The notes under the pieces are model-generated. The model was not told where the DNA came from. It made no database searches and saw only the letters and a list, made by a program, of their open reading frames with translations. A program made the position numbers and the translations under genes. Shown in pieces: positions 1 to 5,602 of a DNA stretch of 8,038 bases. The stretch covers positions 1-8,038 of the forward strand of contig JADFXE010000052.1 of assembly GCA_015233705.1 (NCBI GenBank), in the 5' to 3' direction. The stretch is from Candidatus Omnitrophota bacterium. GTDB taxonomy: Bacteria > Omnitrophota > Koll11 > Zapsychrales > Fredricksoniimonadaceae. Within the stretch, counting starts at the first letter, position 1, and each line of letters opens with the position of its first letter.

Positions 1-1401
1 GTGCGTTGTCGGCTCATCCAGCAAAAGAAAGTTCGGCGGATTGATGAGCAGCTTTGCTAGGATCAGACGGCTCTTTTCGCCGACGGAGAGGACCGAAACG
101 TACTTGAAGACATCATTGCCGTGAAAATTGAACATGCCCAGAAGATTGCGCGCCTGGGTCTGCGGATAGGTCCCGCCGACGGCGGAGATCAGCTCCTCAA
201 AGGCCGTGCGGCTGGGGTTCAGCACATCGAGGCGCGTCTGGGAAAAATATCCCATCTTGACGCCGTACCCGAGCTTGCGCCGGCCGCTGTCAAAAGGAAG
301 CACGTCCGCCAGGATCTTGAGAAGGGTGGACTTTCCCGCGCCGTTCTCACCGACGAGACAGACCTTCTGTCCCTTGGTGATCTCGAAATTCAGATCTTCG
401 TAAACAACCTTATCAGGATAGGCCTTGCGGATATTCTCCAGGTTCAGGACCGTGTAGCCGCTTTCAGTCGTCTGGGGGAACTCGAAATCCTTGATGCTGA
501 TGCGCGACTGCGGCAGGGAAACGGTCTCCTCCTCCAGGCGCTCAAGCATCTTCATCTTGTTTTGCACGGCGGATGCGCGGTTGGGCTGGGCGTGAAAACG
601 CGAGGTGAACTTCTCCAGCTGGTCCTTGCGCTTCTCGATGACCTTCTGCTGCTTTTCCAGGGTGCGGTACTCCAGCTCCTTCTGGGACATGTAGGTCTCG
701 TAGTTCCCCTTGACCTTGGCCATCTTGCCGTTCTCGAGGATGATCGTGTAGTTGGTGACATCGTTCAGAAAGACCTTGTCGTGCGAAATCATGACAAAAC
801 TCCCCGGATAGCGCGCCAGGAAATCCTTGAGCCACAGCGTTGCGGACAGGTCGAGATAGTTGGTCGGCTCATCGAGCAAAAGCAGATCGTAATTATAATT
901 GAGCAGCTTGGCCAGGAGCGTGCGCATCTGCCATCCGCCGGACAGCTGAGTGATCGGCTTGTGGAACTCGTGCTCCTTGAAGCCCAATCCGGCGAGGATC
1001 TTCTCGGCCTTATGCTCCAGCTCGTAGATGCCCAGCGTTTCCAGGCGCTCCAGGATATCGCCGTAACGCGTCTCGCCGGCGCGATTGTCATTCTCCATCC
1101 GGTGCTTTTCATCCAGCAGGCTCTGGATCTCCTCATCGCCGGATGTGACCTCTTCCATGACCGTACGGCTGGAATCAAAATGCGCCTCCTGCGGCAGGTA
1201 CCCGATCTTGATGCCCTTCTGCACCGAGATCGATCCATCGGTCGGTTCCATGTCGCGCAGGATCAGGTGAAAGAGCGTGGTCTTGCCTGCGCCGTTGGGG
1301 CCGGTAAGCCCGATGCGCTCGTTGGGAAAGATGCTCAAAGACACATTGTCCATGAGCATGCGCTCGTCGAAGTTTTTAGTGACGTTGGTTAATGTGATCA
1401 T
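1..1401 (-). CDS. ABC-F family ATPase (ribosome-associated), C-terminus cut by window edge
   Basis: Cytoplasmic twin-ATPase protein of the ABC-F class. Members have no membrane domain, bind the ribosomal E site and act on stalled or antibiotic-bound ribosomes. I read 467 residues from the ATG at 1401 to base 1, with no stop. Domain 1: Walker A GPNGAGKT (34-41), Q-loop Q71, signature LSGGW (153-157), Walker B LLLLDEP ending at D177-E178, switch SHD with H207. The linker (about 232-290) is charged and helical and carries the arm typical of ABC-F proteins (SRFHAQPNRASAVQNK around 267-282). Domain 2: Walker A GENGAGKS (351-358), signature LSVGE (438-442), Walker B LLLDEP at D462-E463; the second H-switch lies outside the window. 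Val440 replaces the first Gly of the LSGGE signature. The ATG has only a weak Shine-Dalgarno (AGG about 10 bases upstream), but homology begins at once (MITLTNVTKNF). It looks closest to the YdiF/Uup-like housekeeping group. Subgroup and any resistance role cannot be decided here. Confidence 0.95.
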   Translation of the reverse strand, partial: MITLTNVTKNFDERMLMDNVSLSIFPNERIGLTGPNGAGKTTLFHLILRDMEPTDGSISVQKGIKIGYLPQEAHFDSSRTVMEEVTSGDEEIQSLLDEKHRMENDNRAGETRYGDILERLETLGIYELEHKAEKILAGLGFKEHEFHKPITQLSGGWQMRTLLAKLLNYNYDLLLLDEPTNYLDLSATLWLKDFLARYPGSFVMISHDKVFLNDVTNYTIILENGKMAKVKGNYETYMSQKELEYRTLEKQQKVIEKRKDQLEKFTSRFHAQPNRASAVQNKMKMLERLEEETVSLPQSRISIKDFEFPQTTESGYTVLNLENIRKAYPDKVVYEDLNFEITKGQKVCLVGENGAGKSTLLKILADVLPFDSGRRKLGYGVKMGYFSQTRLDVLNPSRTAFEELISAVGGTYPQTQARNLLGMFNFHGNDVFKYVSVLSVGEKSRLILAKLLINPPNFLLLDEPTTH

Positions 1402-1430
1402 AAGAAAGTGCCTGCTTCCGTACTGATAAC

Positions 1431-1525
1431 GGCAGAGGAATAGATCCCCCCGCTCAACGCTATGGTCTTTATCTCATAGCAAAGGTAAGACCTTCGCGAT
1501 TCGCGGTGCGATCTATTCCTCTGCC
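1431..1525. repeat. Perfect 16-bp inverted repeat enclosing a structured 63-base core
   Basis: GGCAGAGGAATAGATC at 1431-1446 is matched by its exact reverse complement at 1510-1525. The core holds further self-complementary words: CCGC (1450-1453) with GCGG (1503-1506), GCTATG (1459-1464) with CATAGC (1475-1480), and the small palindrome CGCGA-T-TCGCG (1495-1505). No target-site duplication flanks it, comparing 8 bases each side. In the ABC-F direction the inner arm ends 29 bases before the start codon and no T-run follows, so it is not an intrinsic terminator. It could be a leader hairpin of the ABC-F mRNA, a MITE-like or REP-like palindrome, or part of an RNA gene. Confidence 0.75.
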
Positions 1526-1549
1526 TTGTGCCAATCAAAAACATACAAA

Positions 1550-1664
1550 ATCCGCCGGAAAGCCTAGCGACAGGCGCGAGTTCCGCAGGCCGCCATTCTA
1601 GGCCTCTTCCATACTTGATGGCGAGCCGAGGACTGTTTGAGCGCCCGCCAGGCTGAAGGCGGAT
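1550..1664. other. Long nested stem element (about 115 bases, five helices), possible structured RNA, terminator or palindromic repeat
   Basis: Pairing from outside inward: ATCCGCC (1550-1556) with GGCGGAT (1658-1664); AGCCT (1561-1565) with AGGCT (1650-1654); GGCGC (1573-1577) with GCGCC (1641-1645); AGTTCC (1579-1584) with GGACT (1630-1634), one T bulged; GGCCGCCAT (1588-1596) with ATGGCG-A-GCC (1618-1627), one A bulged. The apical loop is 1597-1617. That makes 31 pairs in strict nested order. T-rich tracts lie outside on both sides: TTTTT at 1670-1674 on the plus strand, and ATTTTGTATGTTTTT read on the minus strand beyond 1550. It could therefore stop transcription in either direction, including read-through from the methyltransferase gene. 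The fold was made by eye, and no known RNA family was recognised. Confidence 0.6.
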
Positions 1665-1675
1665 CGGACTTTTTA

Positions 1676-1704
1676 TTGCCGCACAAAACAAAAAAAGATA
1701 TACT
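1676..1704 (+). promoter_or_regulatory. Candidate sigma70-type promoter, plus strand
   Basis: TTGCCG at 1676-1681 (4 of 6 to the -35 consensus) is followed after exactly 17 bases by TATACT at 1699-1704 (5 of 6 to the -10 consensus). The spacer is A-rich. It faces away from every gene of the window and lies just before a two-hairpin stretch ending in an intrinsic terminator, which raises its credibility. The expected start is near 1711. An A/T-rich match by chance remains possible. Confidence 0.4.
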
Positions 1705-1710
1705 TTAATC

Positions 1711-1765
1711 GTTCGTTAGGTGGCTCTTTAAGCTACAGGGACCGCGGGAAACCGCGGTCTTTTTT
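1711..1765 (+). ncRNA. Candidate small RNA of about 55 nt (two hairpins plus U-tract)
   Basis: Between the predicted plus-strand start (about 1711) and the T-run at 1760-1765 there is no room for a gene. The sequence forms a 6-bp hairpin, GTGGCT (1720-1725) with AGCTAC (1731-1736), loop CTTTA, one G-U pair, and then the GC-rich terminator hairpin. Such a unit, promoter to terminator with nothing else, is the usual form of a small independently transcribed RNA or of an attenuated leader. No downstream plus-strand gene exists to be attenuated, because the next gene is convergent. No Rfam family was recognised. Existence depends on the promoter being real. Confidence 0.3.
1740..1765 (+). terminator. 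Strong intrinsic terminator, plus strand
   Basis: GACCGCGG (1740-1747), a GAAA tetraloop (1748-1751) and CCGCGGTC (1752-1759) form a perfect 8-bp GC-rich stem, followed directly by six T (1760-1765). Read on the minus strand, no T-run follows the stem, so it acts only on plus-strand transcripts. It ends 7 bases before the stop codon of the convergent methyltransferase gene, where it would keep plus-strand transcripts from running antisense into that operon. Confidence 0.85.
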
Positions 1766-1772
1766 ATTGCCC

Positions 1773-2570
1773 TCAAGCCCTCTGCCTCACAGCCTCGTAA
1801 ACCATCACTGCCGCCGAGACCGAGACGTTCAGCGAATCAAGCTTCCCCTTCATCGGGATGCGAACTTTCATGTCCGCCTTGTCGAGCCAGAATTTGCTCA
1901 GGCCCTCCTGCTCGCTTCCCAGGATGATCGCGACTGGCCCGGGCAGGTCCTTGTCGTAATAAAACTCCTCGGCCTGCACCACCGCGGCCAGGGTTCTGAT
2001 CCCGAGGGAGCGAAAGAATACCACAGCCTCTTCATTTGTGCAAGACACGGTTGGAACAGAGAACGCCGCGCCGAGACTTGCGCGAATCACATTCGGGTTG
2101 TAAATATCCGTCAGCTCATCGGTCACAATGACCGCATCCGCGCCAGCGCCGTCGGCCGTGCGCAGCGCCGCGCCCAGATTACCCGGCTTCTCGACCCGTT
2201 CCAGGACAATGATCAAAGGCCTGGGCCCCAGCTTCAGGTCCGCAAGCTTGAGCTCCGGCGGCTCAACCAGGGCCAGCACGCCTTCGGTGCGGTCGCCGTA
2301 AGCCAGCTTGGCGTAGACCGCGCAGGAAGTGTCGTAAACCTTGATATTGGCCACCGCCAGCTCCGGAATGATCTCCGGCGGACAACGGTAAACGCCCTCG
2401 CTGCAGACGTAAACAGCGGCGATGCGCAATCCCGCGGCAATAGCCTGACGCACCTCGCGCACACCTTCAACAATGGTGAGGTTCTTTGCATCCCGCCCCT
2501 TCTTGGCGCGCAGGCGCGCAATGCGTTTCACGCCGGAATTCTGGACACTGTCAATCTTCTCTAATGGCAT
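1773..2570 (-). CDS. SpoU/TrmH-family RNA 2'-O-methyltransferase
   Basis: A 265-residue SPOUT-class enzyme expected to move a methyl group from S-adenosylmethionine to the 2'-OH of a ribose in rRNA or tRNA. The N-terminal part (about 1-105, with IVEGVREVRQAI at 33-44) matches the L30e-like substrate-binding domain of the RlmB/TsnR branch. The C-terminal knot domain shows all three SpoU motifs: ERVEKPGNLGAALRTADGAG (124-143, with N131 and R137), ILGSEQEGLS (216-225, with E220), and RIPMKGKLDSLNVSVSAAV (237-255, with S246-L-N248). Length is normal for the family. The ATG at 2570 is preceded by AAGGTG at good spacing and overlaps the last 10 bases of the upstream hydrolase gene, which suggests translational coupling. 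The target nucleotide (a 23S position such as that of RlmB, or another) cannot be told from the sequence. Confidence 0.93.
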   Translation of the reverse strand: MPLEKIDSVQNSGVKRIARLRAKKGRDAKNLTIVEGVREVRQAIAAGLRIAAVYVCSEGVYRCPPEIIPELAVANIKVYDTSCAVYAKLAYGDRTEGVLALVEPPELKLADLKLGPRPLIIVLERVEKPGNLGAALRTADGAGADAVIVTDELTDIYNPNVIRASLGAAFSVPTVSCTNEEAVVFFRSLGIRTLAAVVQAEEFYYDKDLPGPVAIILGSEQEGLSKFWLDKADMKVRIPMKGKLDSLNVSVSAAVMVYEAVRQRA

Positions 2571-3745
2571 CGCAACACCTTGCTAATGTTCTTATTCTCG
2601 CTGAACGCAGCCGTGCGCCAGGAAGCGATCATGGCCTTCTTTTTATCTTTCCAATGCAAATGCCAGGTGTCCCATCCCGTCAAGGGACCAGAACGGTTGA
2701 CCCAGGGATCGTTGGGATAATAACTGAGAACTCCATCGGGGAAGATGCAATTCTTCATCGCCTTCCAGGTCCAGTAATGCCAGTGGATGTCCAACGCCTT
2801 AAAATGGGTCAGGACATCCTTGAGCCACTTGTCTTCTTGAGCCTCACCAAAGCGAAAATTGACGCCGAACTCGCCGCACCACAATGGGCGGCCAAGCCGC
2901 TCAGCGATCTTGTGATAGCTGTCAAGTCGCTTGCGCATGAACGTTCTGTCCCAGCACTTCTTCCCTGAACCCAGCGGATATTTCAGGCCCGGAATAAAAT
3001 TGAACGTGAACTCCGGCGGCTCGTAAAAATGGATCCCCAGGGCGAGATTGTTATCCGTCAATTCCTGCAGACATTCAATATGCTGTGCCCAGTGGTTGCC
3101 TTCCGCAAAAATGATATGGTTACGGTCAACCTCGCGGATCGCGTTGATCGCCTGCTGATACCAGCGGACCATGGGCCTGACATCCGGCAGGACCGTTTCA
3201 TTAAGAAGGTCATACCCGGCAACAGCCTCTTCATCCTTGTAGCGATCGGCAAGGAACCGCCAGAGCGCACAGGCGCGGTCCTGAAAAGTCTTCTTGGTCC
3301 AAAAAAGCGCCTGCCCGTCGGAATCCGAATGCCAGTCATGGTTCTGCGCACCAGGGGCGGCATGCATGTCCAGGATCACACGCAGATCGTTCTTCCCGGC
3401 CCAGCGGATAGCGCGGTCCAGATAGCCCACGCCCTTCTTCGAATAACGGAACGGCGCCTCCTCAATCAGGCCGTAGTGAAACGGCAGACGGATGGAATTG
3501 AGCCCCATCCGACGGATAGCGGCAAAATCCTCTTCCCGGATAAAATTGTCACGGAACGCCTGCTGAAGCTCCTCAAAGGCCGCCGGGCCGCAGGACTTGA
3601 TGAAATTCTCCTTGAAGAACCGGTAACCGCGGTTGGGCGCGTGCATGATGTACCCCTCGGGCATGAGCCATCCGCCGAGGTTGACGCCCTTCAGCGTGAC
3701 CCGCTTCGTGCTCTCCACAATGTGCATCCTGTCAACGCGCAACAT
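2561..3745 (-). CDS. Glycoside hydrolase family 5-type (cellulase/exo-beta-glucanase-like), no signal peptide
   Basis: A (beta/alpha)8-barrel retaining beta-glycosidase of 394 residues when started at the ATG 3745. Diagnostic segments: GVNLGGWL near the N-terminus (20-27), GLNSIRLPFHYG (81-92), LDMHAAPGAQN (125-135), acid/base E183 in YDLLNE (178-183), HFY (239-241), nucleophile E292 in CGEFG (290-294), and YWTWK (324-328). GVNLGGWL together with HAAPGAQN resembles exo-1,3-beta-glucanases and relatives, so a beta-glucan or beta-glucoside substrate is likely but unproven. There is no signal peptide or carbohydrate-binding module, so it should act in the cytoplasm, unlike most GH5 enzymes. Start choice: a TTG at 3763 adds six residues but has no ribosome site, while the ATG at 3745 has AAAGG 8 bases upstream; the next ATG, at 3727, is also possible. 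The 3' end overlaps the methyltransferase start, and 92 bases separate the gene from the deaminase. Confidence 0.88.
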   Translation of the reverse strand: MLRVDRMHIVESTKRVTLKGVNLGGWLMPEGYIMHAPNRGYRFFKENFIKSCGPAAFEELQQAFRDNFIREEDFAAIRRMGLNSIRLPFHYGLIEEAPFRYSKKGVGYLDRAIRWAGKNDLRVILDMHAAPGAQNHDWHSDSDGQALFWTKKTFQDRACALWRFLADRYKDEEAVAGYDLLNETVLPDVRPMVRWYQQAINAIREVDRNHIIFAEGNHWAQHIECLQELTDNNLALGIHFYEPPEFTFNFIPGLKYPLGSGKKCWDRTFMRKRLDSYHKIAERLGRPLWCGEFGVNFRFGEAQEDKWLKDVLTHFKALDIHWHYWTWKAMKNCIFPDGVLSYYPNDPWVNRSGPLTGWDTWHLHWKDKKKAMIASWRTAAFSENKNISKVLRCH

Positions 3746-3769
3746 CAGCACCGCCTTTCCCAAAACGTT

Positions 3770-3795
3770 AGAACCCGTTCTTATCTAGAAAGAAC
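3770..3795. promoter_or_regulatory. Cluster of AGAAC/GTTCT half-sites, possible operator before the GH5 gene
   Basis: AGAAC (3770-3774), GTTCT (3777-3781) and AGAAC (3791-3795) lie within 26 bases. They form two inverted repeats: AGAAC-CC-GTTCT and GTTCTT (3777-3782), 7 bases, AAGAAC (3790-3795). The cluster lies 25 bases upstream of the GH5 start codon and overlaps the possible -10 at 3782-3787. The layout suits a repressor site. No known regulator is recognised; the spacing does not fit the Gram-positive LexA box (GAAC-N4-GTTC). Confidence 0.35.
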
Positions 3796-3811
3796 CTAAA
3801 AAGATGGTCAA
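3782..3811 (-). promoter_or_regulatory. Weak candidate promoter for the GH5/methyltransferase pair
   Basis: On the minus strand TTGACC (3811-3806, 5 of 6 to -35) is followed after 18 bases by TAGATA (3787-3782, only 3 of 6 to -10). It lies in the 92-base gap after the deaminase stop, where an internal promoter would be expected if the hydrolase gene has its own control. The poor -10 keeps this tentative. Confidence 0.22.
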
Positions 3812-3837
3812 GATCTTCAGAGGCGCCTCTTCTAAAA

Positions 3838-4311
3838 CTACTTCCGGGCAGAGGAATAACCGTCCAGGTCGTAGTTGATGTCCTTGGCAGGCATCGGAAC
3901 CTTGTCGATGCGGACCTTGGCCTTGGCGAAGAAATCCGTGGCCAGCGTATCGTGATAATCGGAAAAGACGACCACGCGCTTGATACCAGCCGCGATCAGG
4001 GCCTTGGCGCAGGTGGTGCAGGGCATATTGGTCACGTAGGCGGTCGACCCGTCGAGCTGATGGCCTTTTTTGGCGGCCTGGACAATCGCGTTCATCTCCG
4101 CATGATTGGTCCGCACGCAATGATTGTCGACCACAAGGCAACCGACGTCCTCGCAATGCGCGTCTCCCGGAATGGAACCATTGTAGCCCGTAGCAATAAC
4201 CTCGCGGTCCCGGATCAGGACACACCCGCAATGCATCCGCGGACAAGTCGCACGCTCGGAGGCCAGCATCGCCAATTTCAAAAAGTACTCGTCCCAGCTC
4301 GGTCGCGCCAT
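3838..4311 (-). CDS. dCMP deaminase family protein (zinc-dependent)
   Basis: A 157-residue cytosolic enzyme of the cytidine/deoxycytidylate deaminase fold, expected to convert dCMP to dUMP, the substrate for thymidylate synthase. The N-terminus RPSWDEYFLKLA (3-14) and the ATGYNGSIPGDAHCEDVGC block (40-58) are typical of the bacterial ComEB-like dCMP deaminases. The catalytic zinc site is complete: HAE (H70, proton shuttle E72) and PCTTC (C98, C101). Extra Cys and His residues (C23, H27, C28, C30, H52, C53, C58) resemble the cysteine-rich part of phage and bacterial relatives that may bind a second zinc. Length is normal. The ATG has an excellent Shine-Dalgarno, GAGGTG, 4 bases upstream. It follows the aminotransferase by 63 bases holding a plausible promoter, so it may begin a sub-operon of three genes. 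The activity is well supported by motif, though not distinguishable with certainty from other nucleotide deaminases of the family. Confidence 0.93.
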   Translation of the reverse strand: MARPSWDEYFLKLAMLASERATCPRMHCGCVLIRDREVIATGYNGSIPGDAHCEDVGCLVVDNHCVRTNHAEMNAIVQAAKKGHQLDGSTAYVTNMPCTTCAKALIAAGIKRVVVFSDYHDTLATDFFAKAKVRIDKVPMPAKDINYDLDGYSSARK

Positions 4312-4350
4312 AACTCACCTCGTACGTTAATGTGGATTGAAATTTTCCTT

Positions 4351-4378
4351 ATCCTAACAAAAAAACCGCTGTTTTCAA
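4351..4378 (-). promoter_or_regulatory. Candidate promoter for the deaminase gene
   Basis: On the minus strand TTGAAA (4378-4373, 5 of 6 to -35) lies 16 bases from TAGGAT (4356-4351, 4 of 6 to -10). Transcription would start near 4344, giving a leader of about 33 bases that includes the GAGGTG ribosome site. The -35 overlaps the aminotransferase stop codon. The spacer also forms a weak AAAAC/GTTTT hairpin followed by T's, which might instead end some upstream transcripts. Confidence 0.38.
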
Positions 4379-5580
4379 AGAAGACGCTCGTCTTTTCCAG
4401 GAATCCCTTCCTGCAACATCCGACAAAGCTTCTCCACACCCTCTTCAAAGACCACGCGCTCAGGCAACAGGCTCAGGACGATATATCCTTCGTCCATGAA
4501 ATCAAAAAAATACCCCGGGTGAACGTAAACCCCTTCCTTGCGCAAGAGTTCGATCGCCCACTCTTCGCCCGAGCTAACCGACGGACAATGCAGGGTGGCG
4601 TACCATCCTCCTTCAACCGTCAGGCACTCACCGATCCCTTTCTCAGCACAGATGTGCCGGAGAAAGACGTAATTTCCCAGAACGCGCGCCATGACCTGGT
4701 CCCGGATCACGGCCATATTCGACAACCAGCCAACCGCCGCATTCTGCACGGGCGTATTGACCGAAAGGAATGTGTCAGCGATAAGTTCCAGTCGCGGCAG
4801 GGCCTGATCGATAAAATCAGCGGGGCCGTTCAGGGCGATCCAGGACAATTTCATCTGCGGCATGGCCAGAGCCTTGGACAATCCACCGAGCACAAAGGTC
4901 GGCACGGCCTTGTTTCCAGCCAGGGTGAGATAATCTTTGTAGTGATCCTCAAAAATATAGTCGCCGAAGACCTCGTCGCAGATGATCGCCACACCATGCG
5001 CCGCGCACAGGCGATTCAGTATTTCCAGCTCGTCTTTCTTGATGAACGATCCCGTCGGATTATTGGGGCTGACCAGAATGATCGCCTTAACATTACTATC
5101 GAGCGCCATCTCGATAGACTCAAAATTGATGCGCCAACGCCCGTCCTCCAGGCGCAGCTGGTAATGCTCAACCCCAACATCATTGATGTCGGCCAAATAG
5201 GAGAACAGCGGATAGCTCGGCGCGGGAACGAGCACCTTGTCGCCGGGATCCATGAGAAGACGGAAAAGGAAGGAATATCCTTCGGACGTGCTGGAGGTCA
5301 GAACCAGATAATCGGAGAGAATTCTGACGCCTTTGGTCGCGTAGTAAGTTGCCAAGGCCTGACGCACCTTGAGCATACCCTTGGGATGCGGCGCGTAGGT
5401 CAGGTTTTCCTCGCCGGCCAGCGGCGTCAGAAAAACATCTTGCGGATAGGAAAATCCGCAGCGTGTGGGATTGGACTCCGTCAGGTCAATGATCGGAATG
5501 CCCTTGGCACGGGACTCAGCCAGGGCGAGTGACAGCGGGTTTTCACCGAGCTGCCAGTCTGTGCGTTTGGAAAACTTCAT
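4375..5580 (-). CDS. PLP-dependent class I/II aminotransferase, subfamily with atypical substrate-carboxylate site
   Basis: A 401-residue fold-type I enzyme of the cytosol, probably an amino acid transaminase using an oxo-acid acceptor. Seen: IDLTESNPT (31-39), SPNNPTG (171-177, N174), CDEVFGDY (201-208, D202 and Y208 contact the cofactor), and the Schiff-base lysine K236 in GGLSKALAMPQ (232-242). Two usual arginines are changed. After the lysine, where many relatives have an R-x-G motif, it reads MKLSW (243-247). Near the C-terminus, where G-Y-I-R-x-S normally supplies the arginine for the substrate alpha-carboxylate, it reads GYIVLSLL (365-372), with V368 at that place. I believe this V-L-S-L-L form recurs in a real bacterial subfamily, so the gene is not necessarily inactive. 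Start: the TTG at 5619 would overlap the DAHP synthase gene; the ATG at 5580 gives the usual KFSKRTDW opening and is preferred despite a weak ribosome site. Following DAHP synthase by 22 bases hints at aromatic amino acids, unproven. Confidence 0.9.
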   Translation of the reverse strand: MKFSKRTDWQLGENPLSLALAESRAKGIPIIDLTESNPTRCGFSYPQDVFLTPLAGEENLTYAPHPKGMLKVRQALATYYATKGVRILSDYLVLTSSTSEGYSFLFRLLMDPGDKVLVPAPSYPLFSYLADINDVGVEHYQLRLEDGRWRINFESIEMALDSNVKAIILVSPNNPTGSFIKKDELEILNRLCAAHGVAIICDEVFGDYIFEDHYKDYLTLAGNKAVPTFVLGGLSKALAMPQMKLSWIALNGPADFIDQALPRLELIADTFLSVNTPVQNAAVGWLSNMAVIRDQVMARVLGNYVFLRHICAEKGIGECLTVEGGWYATLHCPSVSSGEEWAIELLRKEGVYVHPGYFFDFMDEGYIVLSLLPERVVFEEGVEKLCRMLQEGIPGKDERLL

Positions 5581-5602
5581 ATCAAGCCTAGCGACACCCC
5601 TC

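Larger units (their letters stand above)
1402..1772. other. 371-base intergenic region with no convincing gene
   Basis: This is the only gap over 300 bases in the window, between the methyltransferase stop and the ABC-F start. An open frame of 97 codons crosses it on the minus strand, but it looks like no protein family and runs through both palindromic elements, so I do not call it. The stretch holds a perfect inverted repeat (1431-1525), a nested stem structure (1550-1664), and a plus-strand promoter/hairpin/terminator cassette (1676-1765). No tRNA-like T-loop and no rRNA, tmRNA, SRP RNA or RNase P core motif was recognised. I found no persuasive minus-strand promoter for the ABC-F gene. 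Confidence 0.7.

Noticed and set aside
121..1392. Plus-strand open frame of 423 codons over the ABC-F gene
   Set aside because: It lies exactly antisense to a clear ABC-F gene with all motifs, its translation resembles no family, and long antisense frames are expected in GC-biased codon use.
1398..1691. Minus-strand open frame of 97 codons in the intergenic region
   Set aside because: It runs through both palindromic elements, overlaps the ABC-F start, and gives a low-information Arg/Ser-rich product with no family likeness.
1719..1765. Possible T-box leader, because of the GGGACCGCGG word before a terminator
   Set aside because: The conserved T-box core (AGGGTGG followed by N-ACCGCG), specifier stem and a downstream gene on the same strand are all missing.
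1767..2564. Plus-strand open frame of 265 codons opposite the methyltransferase
   Set aside because: It mirrors the methyltransferase reading frame nearly end to end and has no recognisable motif; it also starts just after a strong plus-strand terminator.
3823..3834. Palindrome AGAGGCGCCTCT just downstream of the deaminase stop
   Set aside because: It gives only a 4-pair stem once a loop is allowed, and no T-run follows directly, so neither a terminator nor an operator can be supported.
4359..4376. AAAAC-AGCG-GTTTT hairpin with T-run after the aminotransferase stop, minus strand, as a terminator
   Set aside because: The stem has only 5 pairs, mostly A-T, so it is too weak to call; it overlaps the spacer of a possible promoter instead.
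3952..5532. Plus-strand open frame of 526 codons over the deaminase and aminotransferase genes
   Set aside because: It spans two real minus-strand genes and their gap, shows no domain, and has no ribosome site; it is a shadow despite its length.
5584..5596. AAGCCTAGCGACA shared with 1560-1572 inside the nested stem element
   Set aside because: One 13-base match is near the chance expectation for 8 kb (roughly 0.5 on one strand), and the surrounding stem sequence is not repeated there.
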